This document shows, piece after piece, positions 44,345-50,929 of a stretch of 64,000 nucleotides of DNA. The notes beneath the pieces were generated by a model that was not told the DNA's origin, made no database searches, and worked only from the letters and a program-made list of their open reading frames with translations. How positions within the stretch are numbered: position 1 is the first letter of the stretch; each line of letters opens with the position of its first letter. The stretch is from Gemmatimonadota bacterium (GTDB lineage: Bacteria > Gemmatimonadota > Gemmatimonadetes > Gemmatimonadales > GWC2-71-9), in assembly GCA_003222135.1 (NCBI GenBank), contig QHUM01000041.1, positions 93,852-157,851 on the forward strand. Direction: 5' to 3'. A program made the position numbers and the translations under genes.

Positions 44345-45855
44345 CGTGCGCCTCGCGGCGCGATTGCGGATTGCGGATTGTCGATTGCGGATTGAGCTGG
44401 CGAGCGAGCCTGCTGTTCGATCCGCAATCCGCGATCCGCAATCCGCAATCCACTCCACTCCCGGCACGCGTGCACCGGCACCACCTTGCCCGGGTTCACG
44501 CGCTCCTCGGGATCCCACACCCGGCGCACGGCGCGCATCGCGGCGAGCGACTCCGCGTCGAAGATCAGCGGCATGTAGCGCAGCTTGTCGAGCCCTACGC
44601 CGTGCTCGCCCGTGATCGTCCCTCCCGCCGCGACGCACGCCTCCATGATCTCGGTGCTCGCGGCATCCACGCGGGTCCGGAGGCCGGGCACGCGCGCGTC
44701 GAACGAGATGTTGGGGTGCAGGTTGCCGTCGCCGGCGTGAAACACGTTGCTCACCGTGAGCTGGTAGGTCGCCGCGATCCGGCCGATCGCTTCGAGCACC
44801 TCGGGCAGGGCGGAGCGGGGCACCACGGCGTCCTGCACGACGAGGTCGCGCGACAGGCGGCCCATCGCGCCGAACGCCTTCTTGCGCCCCTGCCACAGGC
44901 GCTCGCGCTCGCGCGCGTCCGCGGCGACGCGGATCGATGCCGCGCCGTGGGCGGAGAGCAGCCCGTGCACCGTCTCGGTCTCGGCGACCACCGCATCGTC
45001 GGAGTGGCCGTCGAGCTCGACGAGCAGCACGGCGGCCGCGTCCCGCGGGTAGCCCGCCGCGTACACCGAGTCCTCGACTGCCCGAATGCACGACTGGTCC
45101 ATCATCTCCAGGGCGGCGGGAACGATGCCGCTCGCGATCACGGCCGACACCGCCTCGCCCGCGGCACGGAGCGAAGCGAAGGCGGCGAGCAGGGTGCGCA
45201 CCGCCCGCGGCTGCGGGAGGAGCCGTACGGCGATCCGCGTCGCGATCCCGAAGTTTCCTTCGGAGCCCACGAACAACCCGACCATGTCCGGGCCCCACGG
45301 CTCCCCGCTCGGGCTGCCGAGCTCCACGACGCGACCGTCGGCGAGCACCACCTCGAGCGCCAGCACGTGCTGGGCCGTGACGCCGTACTTGAGGCAGTGC
45401 GGGCCGCCGGCGTTCTCGGCGACGTTACCACCGATCGTGCACGCCGTCTGGCTCGACGGGTCGGGGGCGTAGTGCAGGCCGTGCGGCGCCGCGGCCGCCG
45501 AGAGCCGAGCGTTCACCACGCCCGGTTCGACCACCGCCACGCGATTGCTGGGATCGAGCGAGAGAATCCGGTTCAAGCGCGTCAGCACCAACAGCACGGC
45601 GGCCCCGTCCGCGAGCGCCCCGCCCGACAGCCCGGTCCCGGCGCCGCGCGGCACGAAAGGCACATCGTGCGCCGCCAACAGGCGAACGACGGCGGCCAGT
45701 TCGTCCCGGCTTCCCGGCAACACCACTACGGCGGGCACCCGGCGGTGGGTCGGCAGGCCGTCGCGCGCGTAGGTAAGACGCTCGGCGGGCGCCGTACGCA
45801 CGTGCCGTGCACCCACGATGCCGGTCAGCGCCTCGACGAGCCCGGCGGTGATCAC
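44341..45855 (-). CDS. glcD: Glycolate oxidase catalytic subunit
   Basis: A 504-residue FAD-linked oxidase. FAD motifs are FVPRGAGTGLSGGA and CTIGGNVAENAGGPHCLKYG. The catalytic cap motif HAGDGNLHPNI is present, as is the GEHGVGLDKL segment near the C-terminus. Residues about 470-498 (GLRIADRGLRIE ... SAIDNPQSAI) come entirely from an inverted heptamer array; the family normally ends shortly before this point. ATGA overlaps at both ends tie it to the Lon-like gene and glcE. Confidence 0.95.
   Translation of the reverse strand: MITAGLVEALTGIVGARHVRTAPAERLTYARDGLPTHRRVPAVVVLPGSRDELAAVVRLLAAHDVPFVPRGAGTGLSGGALADGAAVLLVLTRLNRILSLDPSNRVAVVEPGVVNARLSAAAAPHGLHYAPDPSSQTACTIGGNVAENAGGPHCLKYGVTAQHVLALEVVLADGRVVELGSPSGEPWGPDMVGLFVGSEGNFGIATRIAVRLLPQPRAVRTLLAAFASLRAAGEAVSAVIASGIVPAALEMMDQSCIRAVEDSVYAAGYPRDAAAVLLVELDGHSDDAVVAETETVHGLLSAHGAASIRVAADARERERLWQGRKKAFGAMGRLSRDLVVQDAVVPRSALPEVLEAIGRIAATYQLTVSNVFHAGDGNLHPNISFDARVPGLRTRVDAASTEIMEACVAAGGTITGEHGVGLDKLRYMPLIFDAESLAAMRAVRRVWDPEERVNPGKVVPVHACREWSGLRIADRGLRIEQQARSPAQSAIDNPQSAIAPRGAR
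44363..44449. repeat. Inverted GCGGATT heptamer array forming the 3' end of glcD, 5+4 units
   Basis: Forward units at 44363-44397 (ATTGCGG, ATTGCGG, ATTGTCG, ATTGCGG, ATTGAGC), a spacer of about 24 bases, and reverse units at 44422-44449 (CCGCAAT, CCGCGAT, CCGCAAT, CCGCAAT). Same unit family as the array at 32564, but here inside a reading frame. Confidence 0.92.
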
Positions 45856-46538
45856 GTGGCCGGCTCGATCTGCGGGTGTGGCCCGCCGCGCCCGTTGCCT
45901 TTGGCGCGCTGGCGTACCGCCGCACGGCGCTCGGCGTCGGCCGCGAGCGGTCGGACGAGGGTGGCGAGTTGGCGCAGCCGCGCGGTCGTGCTGCGCAACG
46001 CCAGCAGCGCGCGCTTCGCCTCCGGGGCGAGCTCGAGCGACGCCGCGACCTGGAACGACAGGAGCTGCGGGTCCGCCGCCAGCTCGATCTCATCGTCCTC
46101 GCGCCCGGTGAGGATGCCCAGCGCCTCCGCGAGCTGCCTAAAGCCCTCCCGGACGTCCCCCGCCAGCGACACGGTCTCGGTCGGCTCGACCGGCTCGTCG
46201 TCGAACTCTTCCACCCGCGCCAGCCGGTAGGGGCGGTCCGAGCCGACCCAGTCGATCAGCACGAAGCGACGCTCGCCCACGGTGAGAATGTTGGACCGGC
46301 CGTCAGGCAACCCTTGCGTGTTCTGGATCAACGCCACGCACCCCACATCTCCCCGATCCGGCAGCGGCTCGCTCCCGACCTCGTGCTCGGCCGGCACGTA
46401 GGCGATCCCGAACCGCCGATCGGCGGCGAGGCAGTCGGCCAGCAGCTGGCGATAGCGGGGCTCGAAGATATGGAGCGGCTGCGGAGTCCCGGGGAACAGG
46501 ACAATCGGCAGGGGAAAAATGGGAAGCTCACGAGCCAT
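45852..46538 (-). CDS. Lon N-terminal (substrate-binding) domain protein
   Basis: A 228-residue protein made of the Lon substrate-binding domain alone: it opens ELPIFPLPIVLFPGTPQPLHIFEPRY and continues FGIAYVP. There is no ATPase or protease part. The C-terminal third is helical with a basic end. First gene of the glc run; its stop overlaps the glcD start. Biochemical role unknown. Confidence 0.9.
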   Translation of the reverse strand: MARELPIFPLPIVLFPGTPQPLHIFEPRYRQLLADCLAADRRFGIAYVPAEHEVGSEPLPDRGDVGCVALIQNTQGLPDGRSNILTVGERRFVLIDWVGSDRPYRLARVEEFDDEPVEPTETVSLAGDVREGFRQLAEALGILTGREDDEIELAADPQLLSFQVAASLELAPEAKRALLALRSTTARLRQLATLVRPLAADAERRAAVRQRAKGNGRGGPHPQIEPAT

Positions 46539-46548
46539 GACTCATAGT

Positions 46549-46680
46549 ATAGACGGATAGACGGATAGACGGGTAGACGGCGAGCGGTTGGTAGAAAAGC
46601 AAAGTGGCTAGGAAGGCACTCCTAGCCACTACCGACCGGCTGCCGCTACCCGTCTATCCGTCTACCCGTCTAGCCGTTAC
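46549..46680. repeat. Nested inverted ATAGACGG octamer array with inner perfect hairpin
   Basis: Forward octamers at 46549-46580 (ATAGACGG three times, GTAGACGG), and reverse CCGTCTAT, CCGTCTAC, CCGTCTAG at 46650-46673 with partial units on both sides. Inside is a perfect 11-bp stem AGTGGCTAGGA (46603-46613) and TCCTAGCCACT (46620-46630) with a 6-base loop. It fills the gap from sigA's TAA (46677-46679) to the Lon-like gene and probably ends or processes sigA transcripts. Confidence 0.9.
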
Positions 46681-47570
46681 GCCGCTCTCCAGAATCCCTT
46701 GAGCGCCCTGCCGTCCGGCGACTCACGCAGTTTTTCGAAGGCCCGTTCCCGTATCTGCCGGATTCGCTCGCGCGTCACGCCCATCAGCGCCCCGATTTTC
46801 TCGAGCGTCATCGCCTCGCTGCCTTCCTCGAGGCCGTAATAGAGGTAGAGGATCTTCCGCTCGCGCGGCGTCAGGTATTTTTGGAAGATGCGGTCGATGA
46901 ACTCGCGCATCAGCTTGCCGTCCGTCTTTTCCTCGATCTCCCCGCCCTCCTGCCCGGCGAAGCGCTCGCCCAGCGTGGCCGCATCCTTGTCACTGCGGTC
47001 CACCGGTGCGTCGAGCGACAGCTCGGCCGCCGTCATGCGGCGCGCGGTGCGGACGTTTTCAACGGTGTCTTCCAGGGCGAGGGCGATTTCGTCGTCGGTG
47101 GGCTCGCGGCCGAGTTCTTGGGAGAGATACGTCTCGGTGCGGCTCATGCGGATCAGCTGCGAGTTCTGATTCAACGGGATGCGGACGCTGCGAGTCTGCT
47201 CCGCCAGCGCCTTCAGCACCGCCTGACGCACCCACCACACCGCGTACGAGATGAACTTCACACCCTGGTTCGGGTCGAACTTCTTCACCGCCTTGAGTAG
47301 TCCTTCGTTGCCGATGGCGACCAGCTCGGAGAGATCGAGGCCGTGACCCTGGTACTTCTTGACGTAGGAGATGACGAATCGGAGGTTGGCTGTGACGAGC
47401 CGCTCGGCGGCCTTTTCATCGCCCCGCTGCACCCGGCGCGCCAGGCGGCGCTCCTCGGCGGGGTCTTTGATCAAGGGCAGCTTCTGTATGTCTTGGAGGT
47501 ACTGGTCGAACGCTCCGGAAGGATTGGCTCGAAAGAATGCCTTGGCCTTACCTCCGCTCGACCGCGCCAT
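46677..47570 (-). CDS. RNA polymerase sigma factor, short SigA/RpoD type
   Basis: A 297-residue sigma-70 factor with regions 1.2 (FDQYLQDIQKLPLI), 2 (AERLVTANLRFVISYVKKYQ; FISYAVWWVRQAV), 3 and 4 (LTPRERKILYLYYGL; LMGVTRERIRQIRERA). Region 1.1 and the non-conserved insertion are absent, as in Bacteroidetes RpoD. The open frame extends upstream, but ATG 47570 has GGAG 10 bases before it. A fair promoter lies at 47629-47657. Primary sigma is the best call; a group 2 factor is possible. Confidence 0.9.
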   Translation of the reverse strand: MARSSGGKAKAFFRANPSGAFDQYLQDIQKLPLIKDPAEERRLARRVQRGDEKAAERLVTANLRFVISYVKKYQGHGLDLSELVAIGNEGLLKAVKKFDPNQGVKFISYAVWWVRQAVLKALAEQTRSVRIPLNQNSQLIRMSRTETYLSQELGREPTDDEIALALEDTVENVRTARRMTAAELSLDAPVDRSDKDAATLGERFAGQEGGEIEEKTDGKLMREFIDRIFQKYLTPRERKILYLYYGLEEGSEAMTLEKIGALMGVTRERIRQIRERAFEKLRESPDGRALKGFWRAA

Positions 47571-47628
47571 AGCTAGGGCTCCGACGGTGGACGATGGATG
47601 GTGACGCAGGTGCTTCGACAACGCCGCC

Positions 47629-47657
47629 AATATAGGAATCGCCCGCACTTGGTGCAA
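47629..47657 (-). promoter_or_regulatory. Sigma-70-type promoter of sigA
   Basis: On the minus strand TTGCAC (47652-47657), a 17-base spacer, and TATATT (47629-47634, 5 of 6 to consensus). Transcription would begin near 47622, about 52 bases before the sigA ATG. Confidence 0.55.
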
Positions 47658-47721
47658 ATCTCTGCGGTTTTCAACATCACAAATTGTTAGTGTGGTGCAC
47701 GACTGCCCCGTTTGTCCACTA

Positions 47722-47738
47722 TCCACATAGTATGTGGA
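47722..47738. promoter_or_regulatory. Perfect 17-bp palindrome, likely operator
   Basis: TCCACATA, one central G, TATGTGGA. It lies about 65 bases upstream of the sigA -35 element. A further half site (TGTGGAGA) stands at 47791-47798. A dimeric DNA-binding protein is the simplest explanation. Confidence 0.55.
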
Positions 47739-47746
47739 GAAATCGA

Positions 47747-47858
47747 TGTTGACTGCATGTTGAACACTGCCCCCCGAAACCTAGCCGGAATGTGGAGAGG
47801 TGGGAATCGTGTGGGAAGTTGTTGACGGATATGTGATTAAGTGTTGACGGATATGTGA
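47747..47858. promoter_or_regulatory. TGTTGA elements and 22-bp-period direct repeat
   Basis: TGTTGA occurs at 47747, 47758, 47820 and 47842. The first two are 11 bp apart; the last two are 22 bp apart and lie in a perfect 16-bp direct repeat GTTGACGGATATGTGA (47821-47836 and 47843-47858). Spacing by whole helical turns suggests cooperative binding of a response-regulator-like protein on one face of the DNA. Confidence 0.5.
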
Positions 47859-47942
47859 CCAAGAAATGCAACGTGACGGGCGCCCTATTCCGGCCCGAGG
47901 CGGTCTCGTATCATGGCCCCTCCTTCAGCCGGGGAGCTTTTC

Positions 47943-48113
47943 GTGAGCAGCATCATCTTCGGTCTCGTCTTCATCGTCGGCGGTCTGTCGGGGACGCTGG
48001 CGCTCGTCGGGACCAACAGCGGTACGGCGCTCGCGGTGGTCGGTGTGTTCCTCGTGGGTCGCGGCATCTGGCGTATCCGGAAGCAACGCGCTCGGCAGGT
48101 GCAAGCGCTGTAA
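47943..48113 (+). CDS. Small membrane protein, 56 aa
   Basis: GTG at 47943 follows GGGGAG by 8 bases and opens MSSIIFGLVFIVGGLSGTLA, with a second hydrophobic stretch ALAVVGVFLVGRGIW and a basic tail (RIRKQRARQ). Two short helices with positive-inside charge. An upstream ATG at 47913 has no ribosome site. Ends 4 bases before the convergent aroB stop. No family recognised. Confidence 0.65.
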   Translation: MSSIIFGLVFIVGGLSGTLALVGTNSGTALAVVGVFLVGRGIWRIRKQRARQVQAL

Positions 48114-48117
48114 CTAT

Positions 48118-49224
48118 TCAGAACCCTGTCAACACCCGCCGCACCGTGTCCTCCGGCGCCGCGACGGTCCAGCCCGTCGCGGCGCCGCCGTGCATCGACC
48201 CGATCGCGCGCGGCAGGGCGAATCGCACGGTGCCGGCGCGGGCCTTCTTATCGACCCGCATGGCCGCCAGGAGATCGTGCACGGCCGAAGGGTCGGGCAG
48301 CTCGAGCGGCAGGCCGTAACGCTCGAGCGCGCCGCGGATGCGGTCTCCGGTCCCGCGCTCGGCGATCTCCAGGGCTTCCGCCAGCCGGGCCTCGTACGCC
48401 ATCCCGATCGCGACCGCTGCACCGTGCAGCACGGTGAACTTGCTGGTCGCCTCGATGGCATGCCCCACGGTGTGCCCGAAGTTGAGGGTCGCGCGGCGTC
48501 CCGCCTCGCGCTCGTCGGCGGCGACGACGTCCACTTTGATCTCGACCGAGCGGCACACGACGCGCTCCAGCACGCCGGCATCCCGCGCCAGTACCGCGCG
48601 GTGCGCGCCCTCCAGGAAGCCGAAGTACGCTGCGTCCGCGATCACGCCGTGCTTCACCGCCTCCGCCATTGCAGCGGCGAGCTGTGCGGCGGGGAGCGAC
48701 GCCAGGACGTCCAGGTCGGCGACGACGAGGCGCGGCTGGTGGAACGCCCCGAGCAGGTTTTTCCCGGCGGGGACATCCACGCCCGTCTTGCCGCCGATCG
48801 CCGAATCGATCATCGCGAGCAGTGATGTCGGAACCTGCACATAGGGGACCCCGCGGAGGTAGGTCGCGGCGACGAACCCGGCCACGTCGCCCACCACGCC
48901 GCCGCCCAGCGCGATCACCGCGCAGTCGCGCCCGAACTGACGGGCGAGCATCCGATCGGAGAGGGAGGCCCAGGTTTCCCGCGTCTTGTTCCCTTCTCCC
49001 GCCGGAAACTCGAACAGCTCCGCGGCCAGGGTGCCGCCGCGCAACCGCGCCACGACTTGCTCCCCGTACAGCTTTCCGACCTGCGAATCCGTGATCACCG
49101 CATACCGGGCGGCCGCACACGCGGCCTGCACCAGCTCGGGGAGCTCGGCCAGGAGCCCGCGACCGATGCGAATGTCGTACGACGCGTTGCGCTGCTCCGC
49201 GATCGGGACCCGGACGGTCACCAC
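48118..49224 (-). CDS. aroB: 3-dehydroquinate synthase
   Basis: A 368-residue enzyme for the second step of the shikimate pathway. NAD-binding glycines (ALGGGVVGDVAGFVAATYLRG in part: GGGVVGDVAGF), the zinc/substrate motif PTSLLAMIDSAIGGKTGV, and the metal ligands in NFGHTVGHAIE and VLHGAAVAIGM are present. The start is GTG at 49224 or, giving a 4-base GTGA overlap with the upstream gene, GTG at 49221. Confidence 0.96.
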   Translation of the reverse strand: MVTVRVPIAEQRNASYDIRIGRGLLAELPELVQAACAAARYAVITDSQVGKLYGEQVVARLRGGTLAAELFEFPAGEGNKTRETWASLSDRMLARQFGRDCAVIALGGGVVGDVAGFVAATYLRGVPYVQVPTSLLAMIDSAIGGKTGVDVPAGKNLLGAFHQPRLVVADLDVLASLPAAQLAAAMAEAVKHGVIADAAYFGFLEGAHRAVLARDAGVLERVVCRSVEIKVDVVAADEREAGRRATLNFGHTVGHAIEATSKFTVLHGAAVAIGMAYEARLAEALEIAERGTGDRIRGALERYGLPLELPDPSAVHDLLAAMRVDKKARAGTVRFALPRAIGSMHGGAATGWTVAAPEDTVRRVLTGF

Positions 49225-49769
49225 TGGACCTCTGACGCCCCGGCCGCGTGGTTCGCGACGCGCGCCAGCACGAACAGCAGATCGGACAACCGGTTGAGGT
49301 AGGGAACGACGGAGGACAGGCCGCCGGTCTGGTGCTCGCGGTGCAGCCGCACTACCGCGCGCTCGGCGCGGCGGCAGACGGTGCGCGCCAGGTGGAGTGC
49401 GGCCGCCTTGGGCATCCCCCCGGGGAGGATGAACTTTTTCAGCGCCGGGAGCTCTGGCTCATAGCGATCGATGGCCGCCTCGAGCGTGGCGATCTGTGCC
49501 CGGCCGAGCGGCGGCCCTCCGAGCGCCTTGGCGAGCTTCTCCGGGTCGGGCGTCGCCAGCTCCGCCCCAATGGTGAACAAGTCCTTTTGGACCGCCTCGA
49601 GCAGCTCGCGGGAGAAGGTGCGAGGCTCCTGAGCGAGCGCGAACCCAATGGTGGCGTTGAGCTCGTCCACCTGCCCGTACGCCTCCACTCGGCGATCGTC
49701 TTTCGGTACGCGGCCGCCGCCGAACAGCCCCGTATCTCCCCCGTCACCCGTTCTGGTGTAGATCTTCAC
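49218..49769 (-). CDS. Cob(I)alamin adenosyltransferase, PduO type
   Basis: A 183-residue corrinoid adenosyltransferase. The ATP-binding N-terminus YTRTGDGGDTGLFGGGRV and the C-terminal CRRAERAVV and LNRLSDLLFVLAR motifs are diagnostic. It makes adenosylcobalamin. Overlaps aroB by a few bases and is preceded by a four-unit heptamer array. Confidence 0.95.
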   Translation of the reverse strand: MKIYTRTGDGGDTGLFGGGRVPKDDRRVEAYGQVDELNATIGFALAQEPRTFSRELLEAVQKDLFTIGAELATPDPEKLAKALGGPPLGRAQIATLEAAIDRYEPELPALKKFILPGGMPKAAALHLARTVCRRAERAVVRLHREHQTGGLSSVVPYLNRLSDLLFVLARVANHAAGASEVQW

Positions 49770-49772
49770 CCG

Positions 49773-49800
49773 ATCTCCCCTCTCCCGTCTCCCTTCTCCC
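49773..49800. repeat. GGGAG-type heptamer array, single arm, 4 units
   Basis: ATCTCCC, CTCTCCC, GTCTCCC, TTCTCCC in tandem on the plus strand (GGGAG units on the minus strand), in the 56-base gap between two divergent genes. On the minus strand it supplies a purine-rich ribosome site for the adenosyltransferase gene. Confidence 0.8.
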
Positions 49801-49825
49801 CGGGTGTAGCATTACGTTCGCCCCA

Positions 49826-50848
49826 ATGCAAGACGTCAAAGATATCACGATCATCGGCGCCGGCCCGACCGGACTGTTCGGCGCCTTTTACGCCGGGATG
49901 CGCGGGGCTTCCTGTCGCCTGATCGACACGCTCGACCAGGTCGGCGGCCAGCTCACGGCCCTGTACCCGGAGAAGTACATCTTCGACGTCGCCGGTTTTC
50001 CCAAGGTGCTCGCCAAGGACCTGGTGCGTGGCATGGCGGAGCAGGCGCTGCAGTGGAAGGCTCCGGTGCACCTCGGTCAGAAGGTGGTCGGTCTAGAGCG
50101 GGGATCGGACAACGGCGCGCCACGCTTCACGGTGGTCACCGAAGGGGAGGCGTATCCGTCGCACACCGTACTCGTCGCCGGCGGGATCGGCGCGTTCACA
50201 CCGCGCAAGCTGCCGCTCAAGGACGCAGACCACTGGTACGGCCGGGGGCTGTACGATCGCATCCTCGACCCGGCGGTCTTCTCGGGAAAGCGCGTGCTGC
50301 TCGTGGGCGGGGGTGATTCCGCGTTCGACTGGGCCGTGAACCTGCAGGGGGTCGCGCAGCGGGTCCTGATGATCCACCGCCGCGACGGATTCCGCGCCCA
50401 TGCCGCGACGGTGAAGCAGGTGCAGGAGCTGTGCGCCGCGGGGAAAATGGAGCTGCGCACGTTCTGGGAGCTGAAGGAGATCCACGGCGGCGACCGGATC
50501 GAGGCCGCGACCATCGTCAACAGCAAGACGAAGCAGCAGGAGCGCGTGGCGGTCGATTGTGTCGTCCCCCAGCTCGGCTTCGTGTCCTCGCTCGGCGCCA
50601 TCGCCGAATGGGGGCTCGAGATCGAGAAGGGTGAGATCAAGGTCTCGCAGACGATGGCCACCAACATCCCCGGCATCTTCGCGGCCGGGGACATCATCAC
50701 CTATCCGGGGAAACTCAAGCTCATCGCCACCGGCGCGTCCGAGGCCGCCATCGCCGTGAACCACGCCGTGCACTTCATCAATCCGGCGGCGAAAGTCGAG
50801 CCGGGACATTCCTCCAATATGGCCATCTTTGGCCAATCTGAAGACTGA
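49826..50848 (+). CDS. Ferredoxin/flavodoxin-NADP+ reductase, thioredoxin-reductase-like
   Basis: A 340-residue FAD protein. FAD motif TIIGAGPTGLFGAFYAGMRG, NADPH motif VLLVGGGDSAFDWAV followed by HRRDGFRAH, and C-terminal GIFAAGDIITYPGKLKLI. There is no CxxC redox pair, which separates it from thioredoxin reductase and matches the YumC-type reductase. Monocistronic, ending in a repeat hairpin. Confidence 0.92.
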   Translation: MQDVKDITIIGAGPTGLFGAFYAGMRGASCRLIDTLDQVGGQLTALYPEKYIFDVAGFPKVLAKDLVRGMAEQALQWKAPVHLGQKVVGLERGSDNGAPRFTVVTEGEAYPSHTVLVAGGIGAFTPRKLPLKDADHWYGRGLYDRILDPAVFSGKRVLLVGGGDSAFDWAVNLQGVAQRVLMIHRRDGFRAHAATVKQVQELCAAGKMELRTFWELKEIHGGDRIEAATIVNSKTKQQERVAVDCVVPQLGFVSSLGAIAEWGLEIEKGEIKVSQTMATNIPGIFAAGDIITYPGKLKLIATGASEAAIAVNHAVHFINPAAKVEPGHSSNMAIFGQSED

Positions 50849-50850
50849 AG

Positions 50851-50907
50851 GGCGTCACGCGAAGGCGTCACGCAAAGACGTCACGCGAAGCCGTCTCCGC
50901 GTGACGC
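50851..50907. repeat. 13-bp tandem repeat ending in a terminator-like hairpin
   Basis: GGCGTCACGCGAA, GGCGTCACGCAAA, GACGTCACGCGAA in tandem, then an inverted arm. The stem CGTCACGCG (50879-50887) pairs with CGCGTGACG (50898-50906) over a 10-base loop, and a T-rich stretch follows at about 50920-50930. It sits 3 bases after the reductase stop and between convergent genes. Confidence 0.8.
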
Positions 50908-50929
50908 ATCTACTCGACGTATTCTTCTC

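Larger units (their letters stand above)
47571..47942. other. 372-base non-coding region between sigA and a small membrane protein gene
   Basis: The longest gene-free stretch in the window and more AT-rich than its surroundings. It carries a sigma-70-like promoter towards sigA, a perfect palindrome, four TGTTGA elements and a 22-bp-period direct repeat. I see no reading frame, tRNA or riboswitch fold. Confidence 0.8.

Noticed and set aside
47719..47798. Replication origin near sigA
   Set aside because: CTATCCACA and related TCCACA boxes resemble DnaA sites, but there is no dnaA, dnaN or gyrB nearby, no AT-rich unwinding region, and the boxes are better explained as one palindrome plus a half site.
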